Source: Thermocrispum municipale DSM 44069
Lineage (GTDB): Bacteria > Actinomycetota > Actinomycetes > Mycobacteriales > Pseudonocardiaceae
Direction: 5' to 3'
Length of the DNA: 64,000 bases
Assembly: GCF_000427825.1 (NCBI RefSeq)
Contig: NZ_ATYT01000013.1
Coordinates: 1 to 64,000 of the forward strand
The first letter of the stretch is position 1. Each line of letters begins with the position of its first letter. Position numbers and translations under genes: made by a program. Under the pieces are notes generated by a model, which worked only from the letters and a program-made list of their open reading frames with translations, was not told the origin of the DNA and did not search any database. Shown here one piece after another: positions 1 through 7,119 of the stretch.

Positions 1-606
1 TACGGCCCACCGCAGGGCCCGCCGCCCGGCTTTCCGCCCACTGGCGGTTTCCCCGGCGGTGAGCAGCCGAAGAAGAGCCCGTTGCCGTGGATCTTCGGCG
101 GTGTCGGCGCCCTCGTCGTCATCGGCGGCGTCATCCTGCTGATCGTCCTGCTCGGCGGTGGCGGCACCAGCGACCCCGAGTCGGCAGCCAACACAGCGTT
201 GGACTACATGAAGGACGGCGACCTCGACGGCCTGGCGTCCATGACCTGCGAAGAGTTCAAGGGGCAGCTCGAGAAGGCCAAGGAACTCGGCGGCGGCGAC
301 ATCTCCACCGGCATCCCGGACGGCGTCAGCGCGGAAGTCACCGAGGTCAAGGAGGTCGACGACAACACCGCCGAAGCCACCTTCACCGCCACCCAGGACG
401 AGAAGCAGAAGCAGGCGAAGTTCAAGTTCGTCAAGGAAGACGACGAGTGGAAGTTCTGCGGCCTGGCCGGCATGCCGACGATGGGCAGCGAAACGGGATC
501 CGGACCGGCCATGCCGGAGATGCCGAGCGTGAGCATCCCGGAGATGCCGGACATCAGCGTGCCGGAGATGCCCGACCTGCCGGACGTTCCTGACCTGCCG
601 AACTGA
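1..606 (+). CDS. Single-pass membrane protein with Pro/Gly-rich N-tail and two-cysteine outer domain (5' partial)
   Basis: The frame is open from the first base, so the start lies upstream of the window; 201 residues are visible. The visible N-tail is Tyr/Gly/Pro-rich and cytoplasmic by the positive-inside rule (KK just before the helix). One hydrophobic helix spans about codons 30-52, followed by a Gly-rich linker and an acidic domain with cysteines at codons 83 and 153. This architecture resembles the DUF4878/lumazine-binding-like outer domains of actinobacteria, but that family call is inference. The C-terminal 30 residues are a Pro-rich tail with three PEMP motifs not found in the downstream paralogues. 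It is the first visible member of a tandem family on the same strand and is closed by a strong hairpin with a T run. Function unknown. Confidence 0.75.
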   Translation, partial: YGPPQGPPPGFPPTGGFPGGEQPKKSPLPWIFGGVGALVVIGGVILLIVLLGGGGTSDPESAANTALDYMKDGDLDGLASMTCEEFKGQLEKAKELGGGDISTGIPDGVSAEVTEVKEVDDNTAEATFTATQDEKQKQAKFKFVKEDDEWKFCGLAGMPTMGSETGSGPAMPEMPSVSIPEMPDISVPEMPDLPDVPDLPN

Positions 607-626
607 GGCGGACAGACACCACGCTC

Positions 627-660
627 GTGGCCGGGACCTGCACGGGTCCCGGCCACTTTT
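627..660 (+). terminator. Rho-independent terminator
   Basis: A 12-bp perfect stem (GTGGCCGGGACC at 627-638 with GGTCCCGGCCAC at 645-656) is followed directly by TTTT. It lies 20 bases after the stop of the preceding membrane-protein gene, so each array member may be its own transcription unit. Confidence 0.85.
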
Positions 661-755
661 GTGTGGAATGCGCCCCCGGAGCGCTCTCGCCGCTGCTGTC
701 TTTCGCTCATTTCGGTTCCGCCACCGTAGGTAGCGTTGATCAACCGAGGGCGCAG

Positions 756-995
756 ATGACCCAACCACCAGGCCCGCAAGGTCCTTGTCCCCAGCACCCG
801 CAAGGTCAGCCGCCCAGCGGCGGTTTCCCGCAGCAGCAGCCAGGCTACGGCCCGCCGCACGGCCAGCCCGGCGGTTACGGACCACCACGGGGCCGGCCGG
901 GTGGTTACGGCCCGCCACAGGGCCCGCCACCCGGCCACCCACCGTCCGATGGTTTCCCCGGCGGTGAACCGCCCAAGAAGAGCCCGCTGCCCTGA
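756..995 (+). pseudogene. Truncated paralogue: N-tail only, no membrane helix or outer domain
   Basis: The ATG at 756 follows a leader (TTGATCAACCGAGGGCGCAG) nearly matching that of the next gene. The 79-residue product begins MTQPPGPQGP and carries Gly-Tyr-Gly-Pro-Pro repeats like the first array member. It ends at KKSPLP, exactly where the first member continues with Trp and the membrane helix: CCG-TGG there, CCC-TGA here. The helix and the roughly 120-residue outer domain are missing, and a terminator follows within 25 bases. This looks like a deletion remnant whose stop sits at the former membrane boundary. A secreted or soluble short product cannot be excluded, but no signal peptide is present. 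Confidence 0.65.
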
Positions 996-1019
996 CGCGT
1001 CGCGCAGATCTCCACCAGA

Positions 1020-1053
1020 GCGGTCGGACCTTCGCAGGTCCCGACCGCTTTTT
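1020..1053 (+). terminator. Rho-independent terminator
   Basis: GCGGTCGGACC (1020-1030) pairs with GGTCCCGACCGC (1037-1048) with one bulged base, followed by TTTTT. The terminator is intact although the gene before it has lost most of its coding sequence. Confidence 0.8.
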
Positions 1054-1150
1054 GCCCACGCCCTCCTCCCGGAGCCGACAACGCGTGTTGCTACCGTTGC
1101 GCTCACTGAGTTGGGCCACCACGCAGTGGCTTGATCAACCGGGGAGACAC

Positions 1151-1828
1151 ATGACCCAGCCGCCCGGCCCGCAGGGGCCGTACCCGCACTATCCGCAAGG
1201 GCAGCTGCCCAGCGGCGGTTTCCCTCAGCAGCCGTACCCGCAGCAGGGCGGCTGGCCGCAGCAGCAGGGATGGCCAGGTCAACCCGGTGGATGGCAGCAG
1301 CAACCGGGTGGGTGGCCCGACCAGCAACAGCACCCGTACGGCCAACCGGGCCAGTTCCCCGGTGACGACCCGTTCGCCGACGAAGACGACAAGAAGAAGA
1401 GCAAGCTGCCGTGGATCCTCGGGGGCCTCGGCGCGCTCGTCGTCATCGGCGGCGTCATCGTGCTGATCCTGGTGCTCGGCAGCGGGGCCAGCAAAGGCGG
1501 AACCGCGCAGGAAACGGCCGAAGCGTTCGCCACGGCGTTCAACGACCGCGATGCCGACGGGCTCAAGGCTCTGCTCTGCGAAGCGAATCTCCAGGGCGAG
1601 ACCGGCAAGGCGCTCGACTCCGGTGAGGCGTTCGCCAACGCACCGGACAACATCGACATCGAGCTGACCAAGGTCGAGCAAGCCGGGGACGACACCGCCA
1701 CCGCGCACTACAAGCAGGTGGAAGAGGGCAAGCAGCACGACGGCACCATCGAGGTTCCGTTGGTGAAGAACGGCGACGTCTGGGAGGTCTGCGTCGAGGA
1801 GGAAACCGCCGGATCGGGCGAATCCTGA
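1151..1828 (+). CDS. Single-pass membrane protein with Pro/Gln/Gly/Trp-rich N-tail (array member 3)
   Basis: The ATG at 1151 is preceded by GGGGAG, which decides the start over upstream in-frame codons. The product is 225 residues. Residues 1-70 are low-complexity (Pro, Gln, Gly, Trp) and presumably cytoplasmic. An acidic DDPFADEDD patch and KKKSK precede a helix at about 88-110. The outer domain has an ETAEAFATAFNDRDADGLKALLC segment typical of small nuclear-transport-factor-2/lumazine-binding-like folds, with cysteines at 143 and 214 that may form a disulphide. It is the full-length counterpart of the truncated copy upstream. No catalytic motif is seen; a role in sensing or envelope scaffolding is only a guess. 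Confidence 0.8.
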   Translation: MTQPPGPQGPYPHYPQGQLPSGGFPQQPYPQQGGWPQQQGWPGQPGGWQQQPGGWPDQQQHPYGQPGQFPGDDPFADEDDKKKSKLPWILGGLGALVVIGGVIVLILVLGSGASKGGTAQETAEAFATAFNDRDADGLKALLCEANLQGETGKALDSGEAFANAPDNIDIELTKVEQAGDDTATAHYKQVEEGKQHDGTIEVPLVKNGDVWEVCVEEETAGSGES

Positions 1829-1882
1829 CTTGATCTCACTGCGTCCAATCGGTGTCTGACCGCAACACCGAAGGACCCAGCA

Positions 1883-2860
1883 ATGACGGAGCCACCCGGC
1901 CCGCACGGGCATCCGAACGATTCCGGACAACCGGATCGGCACGGCGGGGTCGCAGCGCACGGCGCCGCCACGGCCGGCCGGACCGACTGGCAGCAGGCCA
2001 CCCCGGCCGAGCCGCCGCACGGTGGCGCAGCCCCGGCCGACGCCCGGCTCGGTGACGCAGCCCCGGCCGACGACCGCCGGCTCGGTGACGCTGATCCGTC
2101 GGCCCCGCACGGTGCTGACCAGGAGGTCCTGGCCGATCCTGGAGGTGCCGCCCCGGCCGGTCACCAACCAACGCCGCAGCACGCCGCGCAGGCCAGTCAG
2201 ACGGACCATGTCCCGGCAAGCCCGCACCAGGGTCCAGCCGCCCAAGCCGCTCAGCCCGGCCCGCAGGCCGCGGCCTCGGCAGGCCCATCACCGACCGCAG
2301 CCGCCCCCGGCGGCACGCAGAACGCGGCCCCGTCGGACCAGCCACCAGGCGCAGCTGCCGACCCCCACTCCGGTGGCTTCCCGACCGGTCAGTCGCCGGG
2401 CGGCTTCTCGCCGGCGCCGCCACAGAGCACCAACTCGGGAAGTCTCGGCCCGTGGTCCACGAACCCGACCGTGCTGATTCTCGGCGGCGCGGGCGCGTTC
2501 GTGATCCTTCTCGTCGTCGTGCTGGTCGTCGCACTGAGCGGCGGCGGCAAGGGCAGCACCCCGGAGGAAACCGCAGAAGCCTTCGCCGACGCCTTCAACG
2601 ACCGCGACGCCGACGACATCAAGGCACTGATGTGTGACTCGCACCTGCAGGAGGTCGAAGAACGGGAGCGGACCGGGACCTTCGACCGGGCAGCGTTCGA
2701 AGGGGTCCCCGAGGAGGCCATGATCGAGGTCGAACGGATCGAGATGCGGGGCGAAGGCGAGGCCATCGCACACTTCACGGCCACCGTCGACGAGGGCACC
2801 CCGGCGGCCATCCCGCTGGTGAAGAACGTCGACGACGAGTGGGAGGTCTGCTACGAGTAG
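1883..2860 (+). CDS. Single-pass membrane protein with long Ala/Pro/His-rich N-tail (array member 4)
   Basis: The ATG at 1883 lies 54 bases after the preceding gene; the Shine-Dalgarno sequence is weak. At 325 residues it is the longest member because its N-tail is about 190 residues of Ala, Pro, Gly, Gln and Asp, including a repeated GDAAPAD unit. The helix (about residues 199-221) and the start of the outer domain are almost identical in DNA to the next gene. Cysteines at 251 and 323 match the conserved pair of the family. Function unknown; the conserved start MT(Q/E)PPGP and the conserved helix/outer domain show common descent with its neighbours. Confidence 0.8.
   Translation: MTEPPGPHGHPNDSGQPDRHGGVAAHGAATAGRTDWQQATPAEPPHGGAAPADARLGDAAPADDRRLGDADPSAPHGADQEVLADPGGAAPAGHQPTPQHAAQASQTDHVPASPHQGPAAQAAQPGPQAAASAGPSPTAAAPGGTQNAAPSDQPPGAAADPHSGGFPTGQSPGGFSPAPPQSTNSGSLGPWSTNPTVLILGGAGAFVILLVVVLVVALSGGGKGSTPEETAEAFADAFNDRDADDIKALMCDSHLQEVEERERTGTFDRAAFEGVPEEAMIEVERIEMRGEGEAIAHFTATVDEGTPAAIPLVKNVDDEWEVCYE
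2021..2098 (+). repeat. Tandem 30-33-bp coding repeat in the N-tail of array member 4
   Basis: GGTGRCGCAGCCCCGGCCGA recurs at 2021-2050 and 2051-2083 with a partial third copy from 2084. It encodes (G)DAAPAD-R-RL units in the disordered N-tail, so the tail has grown by in-frame duplication. Confidence 0.7.
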
Positions 2861-2870
2861 CCGCCCAGAG

Positions 2871-2899
2871 CCTCCTCGCCGGCCACCCCGGTGAGGAGG
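2871..2899 (+). terminator. Hairpin after array member 4, possible terminator
   Basis: CCTCCTC-g-CCGG (2871-2882) pairs with CCGG-t-GAGGAGG (2888-2899), starting 10 bases after the stop codon. There is no T run, so termination would depend on the stem alone. Confidence 0.5.
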
Positions 2900-3048
2900 C
2901 CGCAAACCGGAGCGAGCGAGACATCAATCGCAGCTGACGCACGAAAGACAGCGAAAACCGCAGAACTACGCCGGATCGGGTGAATCCACGTCGGATCCTC
3001 TCCCGTCTCATCAATGTCTGAGTTGACCACCGACGGAAAGACCACGTC
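2900..3048 (+). promoter_or_regulatory. Leader of array member 5 holding a remnant of a member-3-like gene end
   Basis: Bases 2969-2987 match 18 of 19 bases at the 3' end of array member 3 (1807-1825), but the stop codon is gone. The following bases up to the ATG resemble the leader of member 4 (GTGTCTGA versus ATGTCTGA, ACACCGAAGGACC versus CCACCGACGGAAAGACC). The stretch is therefore a duplicated junction that retains a ghost of the previous gene's end. Confidence 0.6.
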
Positions 3049-3663
3049 ATGACGCAGCCTCCGGGCCCGCACGGGCCGTTCCCGAACGATCCACAGCAAC
3101 CCAACCCGTACGGCGGCCAGCCGCCACAGGACGGTTCGCCCGCCGGTCAGCCCCAGCCGGATCCCCAGTTCGGCGGCTACCAGCCGCAGGGTCCCTACCA
3201 GCAGGATCCGCAGCAGGGCGGTTTCCCACCGGGCGGCTACCCGCAACAGGGCTTCGGCCAGCCGCAGAGAAGCGCGCTGCCATGGATTCTCGGCGGCGCG
3301 GGCGCGTTCGTCGTCCTTCTCGTCGTCGTGCTGGTCGTCGCACTGAGCGGCGGCGGCAAGGGCAGCACCCCGGAGGAAACCGCAGAAGCCTTCGCCGACG
3401 CCTTCAACGACCGCGACGCCGACGACATCAAGGCGCTGATGTGCGACGCGATCGTCCAGGAGATCGACAAGGAAGTCGAAAACTTCGACGAAGAGGTCTT
3501 CAAGTCCGTCCCGGAAGACGCGAGGATCGAGCTCGACGAGGTCGAGACGAAAGGCGACGACAAGGCGACCGCACGTTTCAAGACCACTGGGGCGGACGGG
3601 AGCGCCACCCGCACCATCCGACTGACCAAGAACGCCGACGACGAGTGGGAGATCTGCTCCTGA
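3049..3663 (+). CDS. Single-pass membrane protein with Pro/Gln/Gly-rich N-tail (array member 5)
   Basis: The ATG at 3049 opens a 204-residue product beginning MTQPPGPHGPFPND. Residues 1-75 are Pro/Gln/Gly/Tyr-rich, the helix spans about 78-102 and the outer domain carries cysteines at 132 and 203, next to the C-terminus. Bases 3286-3447 agree at 158 of 162 positions with 2477-2638 of the previous gene while the flanks diverge, pointing to recent duplication or gene conversion. It ends the array and faces icmF across a bidirectional terminator. Function unknown. Confidence 0.8.
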   Translation: MTQPPGPHGPFPNDPQQPNPYGGQPPQDGSPAGQPQPDPQFGGYQPQGPYQQDPQQGGFPPGGYPQQGFGQPQRSALPWILGGAGAFVVLLVVVLVVALSGGGKGSTPEETAEAFADAFNDRDADDIKALMCDAIVQEIDKEVENFDEEVFKSVPEDARIELDEVETKGDDKATARFKTTGADGSATRTIRLTKNADDEWEICS

Positions 3664-3672
3664 CCCTGTCGC

Positions 3673-3714
3673 GCACAACGCCCCTCCCGGCCGAGCCGGC
3701 GAGGGGCGTTGTGC
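3673..3714. terminator. Bidirectional terminator between array and icmF
   Basis: GCACAACGCCCCTC (3673-3686) and GAGGGGCGTTGTGC (3701-3714) form a perfect 14-bp stem between two convergent genes, ten bases past the array stop and eleven before the icmF stop. Confidence 0.8.
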
Positions 3715-3725
3715 TGTGCAGCAGG

Positions 3726-6700
3726 TCAGACGTTGCGGCGGTACTGACCCCCGACCTCGAAGAACGCCTCGGTGATCTGGCCCAGCGTGCAGACCCGCGC
3801 GGCGTCCATCAGCACGTCGAAGACGTTCTCGTTGTTGCGCGCCGCCTCACGCAACCGCTGCAATGCCTCCTGGGCCTCCACCCGGTGGCGCTGCTTGAAG
3901 TCCTCCAGCCGCTGTAGCTGCGACTTCTTCTCCTCCTCGGTGGCCCGAGCCAGCTCGACGACGTGCTCCTCGTCGTCCGGGTACGGGTTGCGGAACGTGT
4001 TCACCCCGATGATCGGCAGCTCGCCGCTGTGCTTGAGCCGCTCGTAGAGCATCGACTCGTCCTGGATGCGGCCACGCTGATAGCCGGTCTCCATCGCACC
4101 GAGCACGCCGCCGCGTTCGGAGATCTTCTCGAACTCGGCCAGCACGGCCTCCTCGACCAGGTCGGTCAGCTCCTCGACGATGAACGACCCCTGCAGCGGG
4201 TTCTCGTTCTTCGACAGGCCCCACTCCTGGTTGATGATCTTCTGGATCGCCATCGCGCGGCGCACCGACGACTCGGTCGGCGTGGTGATCGCCTCGTCGT
4301 AGGCGTTGGTGTGCAGCGAGTTGGCGTTGTCGTAGAGGGCGCACAGCGCCTGCAACGTCGTGCGGATGTCGTTGAACGCCATCTCCTGCGCGTGCAGCGA
4401 CCGGCCGGAGGTCTGAATGTGGTACTTCAGCTTCTGCGACCGCTCGTTGGCGCCGTACCGCTCGCGCATCGCCACCGACCAGATGCGCCTGGCCACCCGG
4501 CCGAGCACGGTGTACTCGGCGTCCATGCCGTTGGAGAAGAAGAACGACAGGTTCGGCGCGAAGTCGTTGACGTCCATGCCGCGAGCCAGATACGCCTCGA
4601 CGTAGGTGAACCCGTTGGCCAGCGTGAAGGCCAGCTGCGAGATCGGGTTCGCCCCGGCCTCGGCGATGTGGTACCCGGAGATCGACACCGAGTAGAAGTT
4701 GCGCACGCCGTGCTCGATGAACCATTCCTGGATGTCGGACATCATGCGCAGCGAGAACTCGGTGGAGAAGATGCAGGTGTTCTGCCCCTGATCCTCCTTG
4801 AGGATGTCCGCCTGCACCGTGCCACGCACGTTGCGCAGGGTCCATTCCCGCAGCTCCTCGGCCTCTTCGGCGCTCGGCTCACGACCGTGCTCCGCGCGGA
4901 ACGCGGCCATCTTCTGGTCGATCGCCGTGTTGAGGAAGAACGCCAGAATCGTCGGCGCGGGGCCGTTGATGGTCATCGACACCGACGTCAGCGGCGACGT
5001 GAGGTCGAACCCGTCGTAGAGCACCTTCATGTCGTCGAGCGTCGCGATCGACACGCCCGAGGTGCCGATCTTGCCGTAGATGTCCGGCCGGGTGTCCGGA
5101 TCGTGGCCGTACAGCGTCACCGAGTCGAACGCGGTGGACAGCCGCTTGGCCTCCGAGTCGGCCGACAGGTACTTGAACCGGCGGTTGGTGCGGAACGGGT
5201 CGCCTTCACCGGCGAACATCCGGCCCGGCTCCTCCCCTTCCCGCTTGAACGGGAAGACGCCCGCGGTGTACGGGAAGTAGCCCGGCAGGTTCTCGCGCCG
5301 CAGGAAGGCCAGCAGCTCGCCGCGATCGACGTAGCGCGGCAGCGCGACGCGGGGGACGCGGCTGCCGGACAGCGTGTCCCGCCACAGCTGCGTGTGCAGC
5401 TCCTTGTCGCGGATCCGCACCACGAGCTCTTCCCCGCGGTAGGCCTCGGCCCGCTCGGCGTACTCGGCGAGGAGGCGCTTGGACTCCTCCGACACGGCCT
5501 CGTCCGCGACGGCGATCAGCTCCTCGATCGCTGACGTGTCCTTGCCCGCCTCGGCCAGCGCGTCGCGCGCGGCCGTGAGCTGATCGAGCTTGCGAACGGC
5601 TTCCGCCTGCTGGGCGGTCTCCCGGTGGAAGGCCCGCACCGTCTCGGCGATCTCCGCCAGATAGCGGGTGCGGTTCGGCGGGATGATCATGCTGGCGTCC
5701 GTCGAGACCTTCGTCGACACGCGCGGCAGCACCCCGGTGGACACCGACAGACCCCGCTCGGCCAGCTCGTCGCGCAGGAAGTGGTAGAGCGCGGTGACCC
5801 CGTCGTCGTTGAACTTCGCCGCGCTGGTGCCGAACACCGGCATGTCCTCCGGCGACTTGCCGAACTCCTCCCGGTTGCGCACCAGCTGGCGGGACACGTC
5901 TCGCCGCGCGTCCTCGGCGCCGCGCCGCTCGAACTTGTTGATGGCCACCGCGTCGGCGAAGTCGAGCATGTCGATCTTCTCCAGCTGCGATGCGGCACCG
6001 AACTCCGGCGTCATCACATACAGCGACGTGTCGACGTACTCGACGATGCCCGCATCACCCTGACCGATACCCGGCGTCTCGACGATGACCAGGTCGAATC
6101 CGGCCGCCTTGCACGCCGTGATGGTGCCTGCCAACGCGTCCGGGATCTCGCCGCTGCGCGTGCGGGTGGCCATCGACCGGAACATGATCGGGCTGCCGGA
6201 GCCGGTGTGGCCGCTGTCCGGCCACACCTCGAGGCAGTTCATCCGGATCCGGTCACCGAGCAGTGCGCCGCCACCCTTCCGGCGCGTCGGGTCGATCGCC
6301 ACGATCGCGATCCGGAGCTTGTCCTCCTGGTCGACGCGGAAGCGGCGCACCAGCTCGTCGGTCAACGACGACTTACCGGAACCACCGGTGCCGGTGATGC
6401 CCAGCACCGGGACGGTCCGCTTCGCCGCGGCCTCTTGCAGCGCCGACATCCACTCGTCCGGCAGCACGCCCGCTTCCAACTGGGTGATCACCCTGGCGAG
6501 CGCCGCGGTGTCCCCGGCGAGCACCTGCTCGATCGACTGCGGGCCCTGCGCCGCGAGGTCGTAGTCGCACTCGCGGATCATCAGGTTGATCATCCCGGGC
6601 AGACCCAGCTGCTGGCCGTCCTCCGGCGAGAAGATGCGCGCCACACCGCGCGAGTGCAGCAGCTCGATCTCCTCCGGCACGATCACGCCGCCACCACCGC

Positions 6701-6998
6701 CGTAGACCTTGATGTGGCCGGCGCCGCGCTCGTTCAGCAGCTCCACCAGATACGTGAAGTACTCGACGTGCCCGCCTTGGTAGGCCGACACCGCCACGCC
6801 CTGCACATCCTCGGAGATGGCCGCCGTGACGACTTCGTCCACCGAGCGGTTGTGGCCCAGGTGGATCACCTCGGCACCCTGCGACTGCAGGATGCGCCGC
6901 ATGATGTTGATCGAGGCGTCATGCCCGTCGAACAGGCTCGACGCAGTCACGAACCGCACGGGGTTCTTCGGCTGGTGCAGATCGGTCTTGCCGGTCAT
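3726..6998 (-). CDS. icmF: Fused isobutyryl-CoA mutase with G-protein chaperone
   Basis: This adenosylcobalamin enzyme interconverts isobutyryl-CoA and n-butyryl-CoA (some homologues also act on pivalyl- or isovaleryl-CoA). At 1090 residues it has the full length of the fused family. The N-terminal B12-binding domain carries DGHDAS at 24-29 with the His that ligates cobalt. A MeaB/ArgK-like GTPase follows, with the P-loop GTGGSGKS at 203-210, and the C-terminal half is the mutase barrel, with FPYTAGVFPFKRE in the substrate region. The start is the ATG after GGCGAGCG. It is transcribed alone, upstream of an AT-rich imperfect palindrome. The fusion makes a separate meaB-type chaperone gene unnecessary. 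Confidence 0.93.
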   Translation of the reverse strand: MTGKTDLHQPKNPVRFVTASSLFDGHDASINIMRRILQSQGAEVIHLGHNRSVDEVVTAAISEDVQGVAVSAYQGGHVEYFTYLVELLNERGAGHIKVYGGGGGVIVPEEIELLHSRGVARIFSPEDGQQLGLPGMINLMIRECDYDLAAQGPQSIEQVLAGDTAALARVITQLEAGVLPDEWMSALQEAAAKRTVPVLGITGTGGSGKSSLTDELVRRFRVDQEDKLRIAIVAIDPTRRKGGGALLGDRIRMNCLEVWPDSGHTGSGSPIMFRSMATRTRSGEIPDALAGTITACKAAGFDLVIVETPGIGQGDAGIVEYVDTSLYVMTPEFGAASQLEKIDMLDFADAVAINKFERRGAEDARRDVSRQLVRNREEFGKSPEDMPVFGTSAAKFNDDGVTALYHFLRDELAERGLSVSTGVLPRVSTKVSTDASMIIPPNRTRYLAEIAETVRAFHRETAQQAEAVRKLDQLTAARDALAEAGKDTSAIEELIAVADEAVSEESKRLLAEYAERAEAYRGEELVVRIRDKELHTQLWRDTLSGSRVPRVALPRYVDRGELLAFLRRENLPGYFPYTAGVFPFKREGEEPGRMFAGEGDPFRTNRRFKYLSADSEAKRLSTAFDSVTLYGHDPDTRPDIYGKIGTSGVSIATLDDMKVLYDGFDLTSPLTSVSMTINGPAPTILAFFLNTAIDQKMAAFRAEHGREPSAEEAEELREWTLRNVRGTVQADILKEDQGQNTCIFSTEFSLRMMSDIQEWFIEHGVRNFYSVSISGYHIAEAGANPISQLAFTLANGFTYVEAYLARGMDVNDFAPNLSFFFSNGMDAEYTVLGRVARRIWSVAMRERYGANERSQKLKYHIQTSGRSLHAQEMAFNDIRTTLQALCALYDNANSLHTNAYDEAITTPTESSVRRAMAIQKIINQEWGLSKNENPLQGSFIVEELTDLVEEAVLAEFEKISERGGVLGAMETGYQRGRIQDESMLYERLKHSGELPIIGVNTFRNPYPDDEEHVVELARATEEEKKSQLQRLEDFKQRHRVEAQEALQRLREAARNNENVFDVLMDAARVCTLGQITEAFFEVGGQYRRNV

Positions 6999-7034
6999 CG
7001 CTCGCCTTTCACTGGCCGGGTCCTGCCGTCCAAA

Positions 7035-7054
7035 ATACTAGGACTTCCTACTAT
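7035..7054 (-). promoter_or_regulatory. Imperfect 20-bp palindrome in the icmF promoter region
   Basis: ATACTAGGA (7035-7043), CT, TCCTACTAT (7046-7054) is an inverted repeat with one mismatch in an AT-rich patch that stands out from the surrounding GC-rich DNA, 37 bases upstream of the icmF start. It is placed as an operator for a dimeric regulator; the regulator is not identified. Confidence 0.55.
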
Positions 7055-7119
7055 TTTATAACCACACGTCGGCGTGGGACAGGACACAGTCCGGTTACCG
7101 GGCGAGCGATGACCGCGGC

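Noticed and set aside
3963-5534. Long open frame on the plus strand opposite icmF
   Set aside because: It overlaps the well-supported icmF gene, its product is Arg/His/Val-rich without family features, and it is the expected antisense shadow of GC-rich coding DNA. The same applies to other long antisense frames, such as those opposite rimO and ftsK.
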